Shown: positions 38,564 to 46,443 of the stretch, piece after piece | Layout: each line of letters begins with the position of its first letter | Position numbering within the stretch: the stretch's first letter is position 1 | Source of the DNA: Allobosea sp. WAO | GTDB lineage: Bacteria > Pseudomonadota > Alphaproteobacteria > Rhizobiales > Beijerinckiaceae | Direction: 5' to 3' | DNA: 64,000 bases | NCBI RefSeq assembly: GCF_001509835.1 | Contig: NZ_JXTJ01000001.1 | Span: 1 to 64,000, forward strand | Translations under genes and position numbers: made by a program | Notes under the pieces: generated by a model | What the model saw: the letters and a program-made list of their open reading frames with translations, nothing else | Databases searched by the model: none | Told to the model about the DNA's origin: nothing

Positions 38564-39442
38564 TCAGCCTTGCGCGCTCGCTGCCGCGCGTCGCCTGCGC
38601 AGCAGGAACAGCACGAAGAGCGTCGCGGTGACATACATGATCAGGCTGTAGATGCCCGGCACGACGGCGGCGGCGGGGTTTTTCAGCACGTTCAGCGCGA
38701 TGTAGATCGCCAGCGCGGCATTGTGGATGCCGATCTCCATGGAGATCGCCACGGCCTGGCTGCGCGGCAGGCGCAAGGCGAGCGGCGCGAGATAGCCCGA
38801 GAACATGCTGAGCAGGTTGAAGGCGAGGCAGGCGGTGCCGACCGCGACGAGGCTCGGCAGCAGCGCCTTGCGCTCCATGTAGATCGCGATGGCGATCAGC
38901 GCCGCCAGCACCAGGATCGCGAACAGCTTGATCGGCTTCTCGGCCCGCAGGGCGAAGCTCTCGGCCCGGGCGCGCACCAGCATGCCGAGCGTAACCGGAA
39001 TCAGGATGATGGCGCCGACCTCGATGACCTTGCGGTGCGGCGGCGGCACATATTGCTCCGTTCCCAGGAAGAAGCCGAGCGAGAGGTCGAGCACGATCGG
39101 CAGCGTCACCAGGCAGAGCAGGCTGTTGACTGCCGTCAGGGTGATGTTGAGGGCCACATCGCCGCGGGCGAGGTGGCTGTAGATGTTGGCGGTGGCGCCG
39201 CCCGGTGCCGCTGCGAGCAGCATCAGCCCGACCGCATGATCGGGCGAGAGCTTGAGCGCCAGCGCGATCGCCAGCGCCCCGAGGGGGAGGATCACGACCT
39301 GGAGCGTGAGGCCTGAGCCGACCGCGAGCGGATAGCGCGCGACGCGGCGGAAGTCGTCGAGGGTCAGGCTCAATCCCAGGCCGAACATGATGATGCCGAT
39401 GGAAAGCGGCAAAAGCAGATCCGTCAGGATCGAAGCCTGCAT
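38564..39442 (-). CDS. Bile acid:sodium symporter family (BASS) transporter
   Basis: The 292-residue membrane protein starts MQASILTDLLLPLSIGIIMFGLGLSLTLDDF, a standard BASS opening. It also has LLAAAPGGATANIYSHLARGDVALN and AVAISMEIGIHNAALAIYIAL, the two crossover motifs that bind sodium and substrate. Members carry bile acids, 2-oxo acids, pantoate or other organic anions. It lies 141 bases downstream of the hydroxyproline epimerase on the same strand, so uptake or export of a related acid is plausible. Confidence 0.9.
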   Translation of the reverse strand: MQASILTDLLLPLSIGIIMFGLGLSLTLDDFRRVARYPLAVGSGLTLQVVILPLGALAIALALKLSPDHAVGLMLLAAAPGGATANIYSHLARGDVALNITLTAVNSLLCLVTLPIVLDLSLGFFLGTEQYVPPPHRKVIEVGAIILIPVTLGMLVRARAESFALRAEKPIKLFAILVLAALIAIAIYMERKALLPSLVAVGTACLAFNLLSMFSGYLAPLALRLPRSQAVAISMEIGIHNAALAIYIALNVLKNPAAAVVPGIYSLIMYVTATLFVLFLLRRRRAAASAQG

Positions 39443-39583
39443 AATACGTTCCCCCCTTGGCGTTACCGCCTTGAGGTCAGGCTACTACGCAATATCCACG
39501 ATACGCTACTGATCAATTGTTCCGTTCAAGTCAAACTACACGGAAAAGTGGCGCCCGATGCACGCCGATTCGTTGCGAAACCC

Positions 39584-40594
39584 TTAATTCTTGTCCGCGA
39601 GCTGGAAACCATGCGCGAGCGGGTCGCGATCATCGATGAAGATGGTGTTGTAGCCGGTCATCCTGGCCCAGCCTTCGATCGAGGGAATGATCGCATCATG
39701 CGGGCCGACCTTGGCCGCGGCCTCGACCCGGCCGCGGAACAGCGTCCCGATGATGCTCTCATGAACGAAGTCGTCGCCGACCTTGAGCTTGCCCTGTACG
39801 GCCCATTGCGCCATGCGCGAGGAGGTGCCGGTGCCGCAGGGCGAGCGGTCGAGCGCCTTGTCGCCGTAGAACACGGCGTTGCGGGCATGGGCGTCCGGCT
39901 TGGTCGGAGCCCCCGTCCACAGGATGTGGCTGAGCCCGTTGATCGCCGGGTTCTCCGGATGGATGAACTGGTACTTGGCGTTGAGGGCGGCGCGCAGCTT
40001 CGGGCTCCAGCGCAGCAGGTCGGACGGGTTGACCTCGGCGATGTCGCGAATCGCCTTCTGAGGGTCGACGATCGCGTAGAAATTGCCGCCATAGGCGACG
40101 TCGACCGTGACCTCGCCGAGGCCTTCGACCTCGGCGCTCAGCCCGGTGGCATGCAGATAGGAGGCGATGTTGGTGATGCGCACGCTGTCGACATAGGGGC
40201 CGTTCTGGACATAGGTCGCGGTCACCAGCCCGGCGGGCGTGTCGATCTTCAGCACACCCGGCGTCTTCGGCGTCACCAGCCCGCGCTCGAGCGCCATGGT
40301 GACGGTTCCGATCGTGCCGTGGCCGCACATCGGCAGGCAGCCGGATGTCTCGATGAACAGGAGGGCGATGTCGGCATCCGGGCGAGTCGGCGGGTAGAGG
40401 ATCGCGCCGGACATCATGTCGTGGCCGCGCGGCTCGAACATCAGCCCGGTGCGGATCCAGTCGAACTCGGCGAGGAAATGCGCCCGCTTCTCGACCATGT
40501 TGGCGCCTTCGAGCCGCGGGCCGCCGCCGGCGACCAGTCGCACCGGATTGCCGCAGGTGTGGCCGTCGACGCAGAAGAAGGTGTGGGTCGCCAT
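39584..40594 (-). CDS. 4-hydroxyproline epimerase (proline racemase family)
   Basis: The 336-residue enzyme has both catalytic cysteines: GCLPMCGHGTIGTVTM and the second in RSPCGTGTSSRMAQW. It also has the opening FFCVDGHTCGNPVRLV. Retention of both Cys argues for epimerase activity and against the trans-3-hydroxyproline dehydratase branch, which has Thr at the second site. It would convert trans-4-hydroxy-L-proline to cis-4-hydroxy-D-proline for oxidation by a DadA-like enzyme, one of which (41617) lies in the same operon. It is last of five tightly spaced genes. The later pathway enzymes (deaminase, semialdehyde dehydrogenase) are not in the window. Confidence 0.92.
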   Translation of the reverse strand: MATHTFFCVDGHTCGNPVRLVAGGGPRLEGANMVEKRAHFLAEFDWIRTGLMFEPRGHDMMSGAILYPPTRPDADIALLFIETSGCLPMCGHGTIGTVTMALERGLVTPKTPGVLKIDTPAGLVTATYVQNGPYVDSVRITNIASYLHATGLSAEVEGLGEVTVDVAYGGNFYAIVDPQKAIRDIAEVNPSDLLRWSPKLRAALNAKYQFIHPENPAINGLSHILWTGAPTKPDAHARNAVFYGDKALDRSPCGTGTSSRMAQWAVQGKLKVGDDFVHESIIGTLFRGRVEAAAKVGPHDAIIPSIEGWARMTGYNTIFIDDRDPLAHGFQLADKN

Positions 40595-40603
40595 GGCTGA
40601 TCC

Positions 40604-41011
40604 TCAGAACGAAACACAGGCCGGGCGCAGGATGGTGCCGACCGATTGCTGGTGGAAGCGGGTCTTGTAGGCCTGGGCGATGGCGGCGAGCCGGGCGCGG
40701 CCTTCTGGTTCGTCCTTCAGCGCGATGAGCAGGAGCTTGCTCGGCTCGCGGATCAGCCTGCTGTCGGCGTCGCGATACTGGCCGCTCGCGTCGAGGACGG
40801 TCAGCCCGTCCGGAAAGCGTGGCGTCACCTCCTCGTCGATAAAGCGGCGGAAGGCGGCTTCGCTGACGCCGAGACGCTCGCCGATCTTGCGGCCGAAGAG
40901 CAGCTCGGCGGTGAGCACCGCCTCCTGGCCGGGACTGCAGGCGAGCGGCGGCAGGGTGGCACAGCTCGCCAGAAGGCCTGCAAGGGCGCCAAGAAAGCCG
41001 AGCCGGATCAT
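40604..41011 (-). CDS. DUF3574 lipoprotein-like protein
   Basis: The 135-residue protein has an N-terminal MIRLGFLGALAGLLASCATL, a probable lipobox with Cys17. The mature part carries the DUF3574 pattern AELLFGRKIGERLGVSEAAFRRFIDEEVTPRFPDGLTVLDASGQ. Function of the family is unknown. It overlaps the P-loop gene by four bases and lies 9 bases before the epimerase, so it is embedded in the hydroxyproline operon. Confidence 0.8.
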   Translation of the reverse strand: MIRLGFLGALAGLLASCATLPPLACSPGQEAVLTAELLFGRKIGERLGVSEAAFRRFIDEEVTPRFPDGLTVLDASGQYRDADSRLIREPSKLLLIALKDEPEGRARLAAIAQAYKTRFHQQSVGTILRPACVSF

Positions 41012-41610
41012 GGCCTTGGGGCGTCCGGCTGAGGATGTGATTCAGTCGGCTGAGAATCCGATTCAAGTACGGCCCGGCAATGACGGGCGAGATGTGCCGC
41101 CGCCTCGCGCGGCGAGAGTGCGCCGACGTCGAGCTCGATCAGCGGCACGCCTTGCGCTCGCAGCAGCCGGTGATCGGCGCGCAGCGAGGCGAGGATGGAA
41201 GTATCGGTGAGCTTGCGCTTCTCCGCCCGTCCGGCGGCGGCGAGGCGCTGCGCATTGATCTCGGGGGCGCAGTCGAGAACGACTGCGACGAGACGGGCGC
41301 CGCGTCTTTGCGCCAGCTCGCGATACTCGTCGAAGACCGCGCTGTCGAAGGCGTCGTCGGAGATCGCGTCGGTCAGGATCAGCACGCCCGGCTGCATCCG
41401 CGCGACATGGTCGAAGATCGCGGTGCGCAGGGCCCTGCGGAGCGAACGGTTGAGCGGGTCGCGGCGCTCGAAAAGCGCCTCGGCCGGGTTGATGATGGTG
41501 TGGTTGTCGAGCAGGCGCGCATCCATCAGCCCGGCCAGCTCACGGGCGATGGTCAGCTTGCCGACGCCCGGCCAGCCATTGATGTGGATGATCAGGCCGC
41601 CGCTCGCCAT
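41008..41610 (-). CDS. P-loop nucleotide kinase-like protein
   Basis: The 200-residue protein starts with IIHINGWPGVGKLTIARELAGL, a P-loop in which GK is followed by Leu-Thr. This variant is common in small AAA/kinase-like proteins. A helical lid region (GRAEKRKLTDTSILASLRADHR) suggests a kinase of the adenylate/shikimate-kinase superfamily. The substrate is unknown. It lies 6 bases after the second DadA-like gene and overlaps the DUF3574 gene. Confidence 0.75.
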   Translation of the reverse strand: MASGGLIIHINGWPGVGKLTIARELAGLMDARLLDNHTIINPAEALFERRDPLNRSLRRALRTAIFDHVARMQPGVLILTDAISDDAFDSAVFDEYRELAQRRGARLVAVVLDCAPEINAQRLAAAGRAEKRKLTDTSILASLRADHRLLRAQGVPLIELDVGALSPREAAAHLARHCRAVLESDSQPTESHPQPDAPRP

Positions 41611-41616
41611 CGTCGT

Positions 41617-42849
41617 TCAGAAGCGCTGCGGGCTGAAATGGCCAAGATCGATCGCCGGCTCCCGCTCGGCGACGAGATCGGCGATCAGGCCTGCCGTCGC
41701 GGTCGACTGGGTCATGCCGTAGTGGCCGTGGCCGAAGGCGTAGAGCACGTTGCGGTTCCGGCTCGCCCGGCCGATCACGGGAAGCGAATCCGGCAAAGAG
41801 GGGCGGAAACCCATCCAGAGCCGGCCGCTGTCGAAGGCGGGCAGGCCGTCGACCAGCGTCGTCGCCTTGTCGTAGAGCGCCCTGGTGCGGGCATGGTTGG
41901 GCGGCGCCTCAAGGCCGCCGAGCTCGACCGCGCCGCCAATGCGCAGGCCGCTTTCGAGCGGGGTCATGACGAAGCCGTCATCCTTGAAACCGACCGGACG
42001 GCTGGTCAGGCCGGTGACGCCGGGAAAGCTGACATTGTAGCCGCGCTCGGTCTCGAGCGGGACGCTGTCGCCCATGGCGGCGGCGAGCGGCTTCGACCAG
42101 GCGCCGGCGGCGATGACGACGCGGTCGACGACGCGCTGCCAGCCTGCCGGGCCGATCAGGGCAGGGCGCTCGCCCTGCGAGATGTTGCCGACCTCGGCCT
42201 TCTCGAAGGTCGCGCCGCGCGCCAGCGCGGTGTCGAAGAGCGCCATGGTGAGGGCGAGCGGGTCGCTGATATGGGCGGCGTCGGGATGGAAGGAGGCGCC
42301 GGCGAAGCGGTCCTTCAGGGCCGGCTCCATCTGGCGCAACTCCTGCGGCGCGAGCATGTCGACGGCGATGCCGGCGGCGCGCTGGCGCCGGGCGAGGGCT
42401 TCGAGATCGGCCGTGTCACGCGCGTTGCGATAGGCGTAGAGCGCGCCGCGGCGGTGGATGAACCCGGCGATCCCGGCCCTTTCGGCGCGCGCCAGCCAGG
42501 CCGGCAGCGCGAGCTGCTGCAGGGCGACGAGCCCGGTGATCGAGCGCTCATAGGCAGCCGGGCGCGCCGCCAGCAGGAAGCGCGCCAGCCAGGGCAGCAT
42601 TTGCGGGAGATAGCCGAGGCGGATCGCCAGCGGCCCGAGCGGATCGAGCAGGAAGCCCGGCACCTTGCGCAGCATGCCGGGGCTGGCGATCGGCAGGATG
42701 TCGGTATGGGCGATGATGCCGGCATTGCCGCGCGAGGGGCCGAAGGCAGGCCCCTCCTTGTCGAGGATCAGGACCTCGTGGCCCTCGTCCAGCAGGGCGT
42801 GGGCGGCGGCGACGCCGACGATGCCGGCTCCGACGATCGCGACCTTCAT
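41617..42849 (-). CDS. FAD-dependent D-amino-acid (D-hydroxyproline) dehydrogenase-like oxidoreductase
   Basis: The 410-residue DAO-fold enzyme has the FAD motif KVAIVGAGIVGVAAAHALLDEG, followed by GPSRGNAGIIAHTDILP. A C-terminal GFRPSLPDSLPVIGRASRNRNVLYAFGHGHYGMTQ completes the fold. Operon position with the 4-hydroxyproline epimerase suggests oxidation of cis-4-hydroxy-D-proline to the pyrroline, as in known hydroxyproline pathways. Its start overlaps the cupin stop by four bases. Confidence 0.88.
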   Translation of the reverse strand: MKVAIVGAGIVGVAAAHALLDEGHEVLILDKEGPAFGPSRGNAGIIAHTDILPIASPGMLRKVPGFLLDPLGPLAIRLGYLPQMLPWLARFLLAARPAAYERSITGLVALQQLALPAWLARAERAGIAGFIHRRGALYAYRNARDTADLEALARRQRAAGIAVDMLAPQELRQMEPALKDRFAGASFHPDAAHISDPLALTMALFDTALARGATFEKAEVGNISQGERPALIGPAGWQRVVDRVVIAAGAWSKPLAAAMGDSVPLETERGYNVSFPGVTGLTSRPVGFKDDGFVMTPLESGLRIGGAVELGGLEAPPNHARTRALYDKATTLVDGLPAFDSGRLWMGFRPSLPDSLPVIGRASRNRNVLYAFGHGHYGMTQSTATAGLIADLVAEREPAIDLGHFSPQRF

Positions 42850-43172
42850 GCGGCGGCAAGCTGCTTCAGGGCGGCGGGCTGCTTCACCTCGATCTCGATG
42901 AAGGCGATCGGGTGGGGCGAGCCGTTCATGACGTCATGCTGGATGCCGGCCTGGCGCATATAGGCCTGCCCCTGGGCCAGCGGCACGTCCGTCTCCTTCT
43001 GCCCGTCATGGATGCGCAGCGTGCCTTCGACCAGCATGATCACGAAATAGGGCCAGCCATGGCTGTGCCAGCCGGTGACGGCACCGGGCTCGAAATCCCA
43101 GCGCGTGATCCGGATCGCTTCGTCATCCTGCTGCAGCGTGGCGACGGCAGGGATGGTGCAGGTGAAAGCCAT
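42846..43172 (-). CDS. Small cupin-domain protein
   Basis: The 108-residue single-domain cupin has motif 1 GWHSHGWPYFVIMLVEGTL and motif 2 QAYMRQAGIQHDVMN. The metal ligands are His, His, possibly Tyr, and the distal His in QHDV. It may be an isomerase, dioxygenase or sugar/amino acid sensor. It is the first gene of the hydroxyproline operon, divergent from the GntR regulator, with a palindrome in the 293-base region between them. Confidence 0.82.
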   Translation of the reverse strand: MAFTCTIPAVATLQQDDEAIRITRWDFEPGAVTGWHSHGWPYFVIMLVEGTLRIHDGQKETDVPLAQGQAYMRQAGIQHDVMNGSPHPIAFIEIEVKQPAALKQLAAA

Positions 43173-43404
43173 GTCTTCTCCAATTCGACAACCAGGCTGT
43201 ATCGCTCTCGCGTGCCGGTCGGCCGGCGCTCGCTGTTCGACCGCCTGAAGTTGGCCCAGCGGCAAGAAGGCGTCGAGATCGTGGCGCGAGGGCCGGCAAT
43301 GCACCGGGCGCCGTCGTCCCATCGTCCAGCGATCCTCCTTGCGCGCGACGCGCTTTCGGCTGCAGATGGCCGGCAGCCGCCATTTTCGACAGGGTTTCGG
43401 GGAT

Positions 43405-43416
43405 TTGATATATCAA
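43405..43416. promoter_or_regulatory. GntR operator candidate between the cupin and gntR
   Basis: The perfect palindrome TTGATATATCAA stands out in an otherwise GC-rich region. It lies 50 bases before the gntR ATG. The nine-base core TGATATATC recurs at 44188-44196 on the other side of gntR. Confidence 0.55.
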
Positions 43417-43465
43417 TGAGGCGAGCAGCGTCAAACCTCGGTGTCCCGCGCGCTGGAGTGTCGAT

Positions 43466-44158
43466 ATGAGCCGTTCCGGCGTCGCTCAGGCGGATGGCGA
43501 GGAGGGGGGCGAGCGTTCGGTTCCGGCGAGCCTCGCCGATCTCGCCTATGGCCGGCTGGAGGAGGCGATCGTGACGCTGTCGCTGCGGCCGGGCGCGGTC
43601 CTGACCGAGGCGCAGATGATCGATCGCGTCGCTCTCGGGCGCACGCCGGTGCGCGAGGCGCTGATCCGCCTGGCGCAGCAGGGCCTGGTCGAGATCCTGC
43701 CGCGCAAGGGCATCGCGATCACCGACATCAACGCCATCGACGTGATGGCGGCGCTTGATGCGCGCGAGGTGCTGGAGCGCCTGATCGCCTCAGAGGCGGC
43801 GCGCCGGGCCGGGCCGGGCGAGCGCATTGCGATCCTCGGCAAGGCCAAGGCGATGCGGCAGGCGGCCGAAGAGGGCGACGTCGACGCCTATATGCGGCTC
43901 GACAAGGAATTCGATGCGCTGATCGCCGCGGCAGCGCGCAGCCCCTATGCGGTGCGGGCGGCCGAGCCGCTGCAGGCGCTGATCCGCCGGGCCTGGTACT
44001 TCTTCGAGCGGCAAGACGATCTGGTGCCGGCCGCCGGCTACCATGTCGCTTTGGCTCAGGCTCTGGCCTCAGGCCGGTCGGAGGCGGCACTCGAGGCCTG
44101 CGACGCGCTGATGCGCCATCTGCGCGCCGGGCTGCTGGCGACTCTCGGGCGGGAGTGA
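43466..44158 (+). CDS. GntR-family regulator, FadR/FCD subgroup
   Basis: The 230-residue protein has an N-terminal winged helix (LADLAYGRLEEAIVTLSL, VALGRTPVREALIRLAQQGLVEILPRKG). A C-terminal FCD helical domain (residues about 95-225) has the metal/ligand positions in DKEFDALIAAAARSPY and YHVALAQALASG. Such regulators are released from DNA by small organic acids or amino-acid derivatives. It is divergent from the cupin-epimerase operon and upstream of a flavin reductase, with matching palindromes on both sides, so it likely controls both. Confidence 0.9.
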   Translation: MSRSGVAQADGEEGGERSVPASLADLAYGRLEEAIVTLSLRPGAVLTEAQMIDRVALGRTPVREALIRLAQQGLVEILPRKGIAITDINAIDVMAALDAREVLERLIASEAARRAGPGERIAILGKAKAMRQAAEEGDVDAYMRLDKEFDALIAAAARSPYAVRAAEPLQALIRRAWYFFERQDDLVPAAGYHVALAQALASGRSEAALEACDALMRHLRAGLLATLGRE

Positions 44159-44186
44159 ACGATCGCGAGTCGGGCGTGGGAGTGGC

Positions 44187-44198
44187 GTGATATATCTA
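44187..44198. promoter_or_regulatory. Second GntR operator candidate, upstream of the flavin reductase
   Basis: GTGATATATCTA shares the core TGATATATC with the palindrome at 43405-43416. It lies 104 bases before the flavin reductase start. Confidence 0.5.
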
Positions 44199-44301
44199 TG
44201 CTTGCGCCTGACACCTCGCACTTTGCCGGGAGCGATCTGGCCATGGCGCGGCAAAGTCCGTAAATGAGCGGCATGAACGCTTCTTCGCCAGATACGGGCC
44301 G

Positions 44302-44817
44302 ATGACCAAAATCCTTGAGGCGGCGATGTCCGCCGCCGTGCCCGAGGCGGCCGCCTTTCGCGATGCGATGGCCGAGGTCGCGAGCGCTGCCCATCTCGTC
44401 ACCACCAGCGGCCCTTCCGGACGGGCCGGGATGACGGCGACCGCGATTGCCTCGGTGTCCGACGCGCCGCCGACCCTGCTCGCCTGCATCGAGGCCGGTA
44501 GCCGTACGCTCGCCGCGATCGAGGCGAGCGGCTTCTTCTGCGTCAACACGCTGTCGGCGCTGGATTACGAGCTTGCCGGAGTGTTCTCCGGCCGCGCCGG
44601 CATCTCCGGCGAGGCCCGCTTCGCCAGGGGCGAATGGATCACGCTGGCGACCGGCGCTCCGGTGCTGAAGAGCGCGCTCGTCTCCTTCGACTGCCGGCTG
44701 GTCGCAGCCCATCCGGTCGCGACCCACAAGGTCCTGATCGGCGAGGTCGTGGCACTCGGCGGCGGCGGTGCCGGCGAGGGGCTGGTCTATCGCAAGCGCC
44801 GCTTCGGCGGCTTCTGA
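44302..44817 (+). CDS. Flavin reductase (two-component monooxygenase type)
   Basis: The 171-residue protein has the flavin reductase-like fold: FRDAMAEVASAAHLVTTSGPSGRAGMTATAIASVS, PTLLACIEAGS, GFFCVNTLSALDYELAGVFSG and a C-terminal LVYRKRRFGGF. Homologues such as HpaC give reduced flavin to a monooxygenase. No monooxygenase gene is near. It is convergent with the pca-type operon, the stops being 3 bases apart, and carries a GntR-type palindrome upstream. Confidence 0.88.
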   Translation: MTKILEAAMSAAVPEAAAFRDAMAEVASAAHLVTTSGPSGRAGMTATAIASVSDAPPTLLACIEAGSRTLAAIEASGFFCVNTLSALDYELAGVFSGRAGISGEARFARGEWITLATGAPVLKSALVSFDCRLVAAHPVATHKVLIGEVVALGGGGAGEGLVYRKRRFGGF

Positions 44818-44819
44818 GT

Positions 44820-45215
44820 TCAGCCCTTCGCCTTCTCCGCCTCGATCTCGGAGATGACGCTCGCGGCTTCCTTGAAGGCGTGGTTGGCGGCGGGCACGCC
44901 GGCATAGACGGCGGCCTGGATCAGCAACTCCTTGATGTCCTCCTGCGTCAGCCCGTTGTTGAAGGCGGCGCGGACATGCAGGCGGAACTCGCCCCAGGCA
45001 CCGAGCGCCACCGTGATCGAGAGCACGATCAGCGAGCGCTCGCGGCGGGTGAGGCCGGGGCGGTTCCAGATGTCGTTCCAGGCGGTGCGGGTGATGAACT
45101 CCTGGAAATCCCGGTTGAACTCGGTGACGCCAGCAGTAGCGCGATCGACATGGGCGTCGCCGAGCACGGCGCGGCGGGTCTTCAGGCCGTTCTCGTAGCG
45201 GGTCTTCTCGTCCAT
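44820..45215 (-). CDS. pcaC: 4-carboxymuconolactone decarboxylase
   Basis: The 131-residue all-helical protein of the CMD family opens YENGLKTRRAVLGDAHVDRA, as in PcaC. It has WNRPGLTRRERSLIVLSITVALG and EFRLHVRAAFNNGLTQEDIKELLIQAAVYAG. PcaC decarboxylates 4-carboxymuconolactone to the 3-oxoadipate enol-lactone. It is last in a five-gene operon, 3 bases after pcaD. Confidence 0.92.
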   Translation of the reverse strand: MDEKTRYENGLKTRRAVLGDAHVDRATAGVTEFNRDFQEFITRTAWNDIWNRPGLTRRERSLIVLSITVALGAWGEFRLHVRAAFNNGLTQEDIKELLIQAAVYAGVPAANHAFKEAASVISEIEAEKAKG

Positions 45216-45218
45216 GGT

Positions 45219-45998
45219 TCAGCCTTTCAGGAAATCGGTGACGGCCCGGCCGAAGGCCTCGGGCTGTTCGAGATTGGAGAGATGCGCGGCGGCAAGCTCT
45301 ATGCGCTGCGCGCCGGGGATGGCGTCGGCGATTTCGTAACCGGTCGCCGGCGGGGTCGCCGGATCGCGCGCGCCGATGATCACCAGCACGGGGTTGCGGA
45401 CGGCGCGGATCGTCTCGCGCTGGTCCATGTCGCGGATCGCGCTGCAGCAATTGGCGTAGCCGAGCGGCGGCGTGGTCGCGAGCATTTCGCTGACCTTGGC
45501 GACGGTCGCCTTGGCTTCTTCGCGGAACTCCGGGGTGAACCAGCGCTCCAGCGTCGGCTGCACCAGCACGCTCATGCCCTGAGCGCGGACGGTCGCGATG
45601 CGGCCGTCCCAGAGTTCGGGCGGGCCCATCCGGGCGGCGGTGTTGGCCAGCACGACGCGCCCGAGCCGCTCGCCATGATGTGTCGCCAGCCACTGGCCGA
45701 CCATGCCGCCCTTGGAGAGGCCGCACCAATGCGCCTTGTCGATGCCGAGCGTATCGAGGATGGCGAGCGCGTCATCGGCGAGCATGGCGATGGAATAGGG
45801 CTCGTCCGGCGCCGTAGAGAGGCCGTGGCCGCGGCTGTCATAGCGCACGACGCGGAAGTGCTTCGACCATTCCGGGATCTGCGGGTCCCACATCGAAAGA
45901 TTGGTGCCGAGCGAATTGGAGAGCAGCAGCACGGGCGCGCCCTCATCGCCGTCTATCCTGATATGGAAGTCCTCGCCCCTGACCTTCAGCATCGGCAT
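45219..45998 (-). CDS. pcaD: 3-oxoadipate enol-lactonase
   Basis: The 259-residue alpha/beta hydrolase has LLLSNSLGTNLSMWDPQIPEW, VVRYDSRGHGLS, the nucleophile motif GLSKGGMVGQWLA, Asp in VIIGARDPATPP and His in AAHLSNLEQP, all as in PcaD. It hydrolyses the enol-lactone to 3-oxoadipate. The start at 45998 has a strong AGGAGAGG site. It lies 13 bases after the small AcnX subunit. Confidence 0.92.
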   Translation of the reverse strand: MPMLKVRGEDFHIRIDGDEGAPVLLLSNSLGTNLSMWDPQIPEWSKHFRVVRYDSRGHGLSTAPDEPYSIAMLADDALAILDTLGIDKAHWCGLSKGGMVGQWLATHHGERLGRVVLANTAARMGPPELWDGRIATVRAQGMSVLVQPTLERWFTPEFREEAKATVAKVSEMLATTPPLGYANCCSAIRDMDQRETIRAVRNPVLVIIGARDPATPPATGYEIADAIPGAQRIELAAAHLSNLEQPEAFGRAVTDFLKG

Positions 45999-46011
45999 CG
46001 GCGTTCCTCTC

Positions 46012-46443
46012 CTAGGAATGTGCGGTGCTGATCGCACCATCTTTGGCAATCGAAAGCCGCTTGCCGGCGAGGTCGGCCTGGAGCGCGGCGGGAAGCTTCA
46101 GGGCAGGGGGCGTCGGCCAGCCCATCTCGCGGGCTACGACAAGGCCGAGCAGCAGGATCGCATCCGGCTCGGCGATTAGGATCGCGGCGGGCGCCTTGCC
46201 GGCATGGACGAGCTCGAGCAGCACGGCCGAGGCGGAGGAGGAGCCGATCGTGCCGGGCAGAGCCAGCACCATGCCGGCGACGCTCTGCCCGCGCTGCGGG
46301 TGGCGGGCGTCGATGATCTCGCCGCTGCGTGGGTCGACGCCGCCCCAGAAGCTGATCGGGGCGGTCAGGGCGAGGCAGGGCGCAGTGACCGCGTCGCCCG
46401 GCAGCAGCACTTCGGCCCTCACGCCCATGTTCGTCAGGCCCAT
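46012..46443 (-). CDS. Aconitase X small (swivel domain) subunit
   Basis: The 143-residue protein opens MGLTNMGVRAEVLLPGDAV, then WGGVDPRSGEIID, VAGMVLALPGTIGSSSASAVLLELVHAGKAPAAILIAEPD. This is the DUF126 swivelling domain with its conserved Ser cluster. AcnX enzymes dehydrate small hydroxy acids; characterised examples are cis-3-hydroxy-L-proline dehydratase in bacteria and a mevalonate 5-phosphate dehydratase in archaea. The start overlaps the large-subunit stop by ten bases. A longer open frame to 46875 is a shadow of the large subunit. Confidence 0.88.
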   Translation of the reverse strand: MGLTNMGVRAEVLLPGDAVTAPCLALTAPISFWGGVDPRSGEIIDARHPQRGQSVAGMVLALPGTIGSSSASAVLLELVHAGKAPAAILIAEPDAILLLGLVVAREMGWPTPPALKLPAALQADLAGKRLSIAKDGAISTAHS

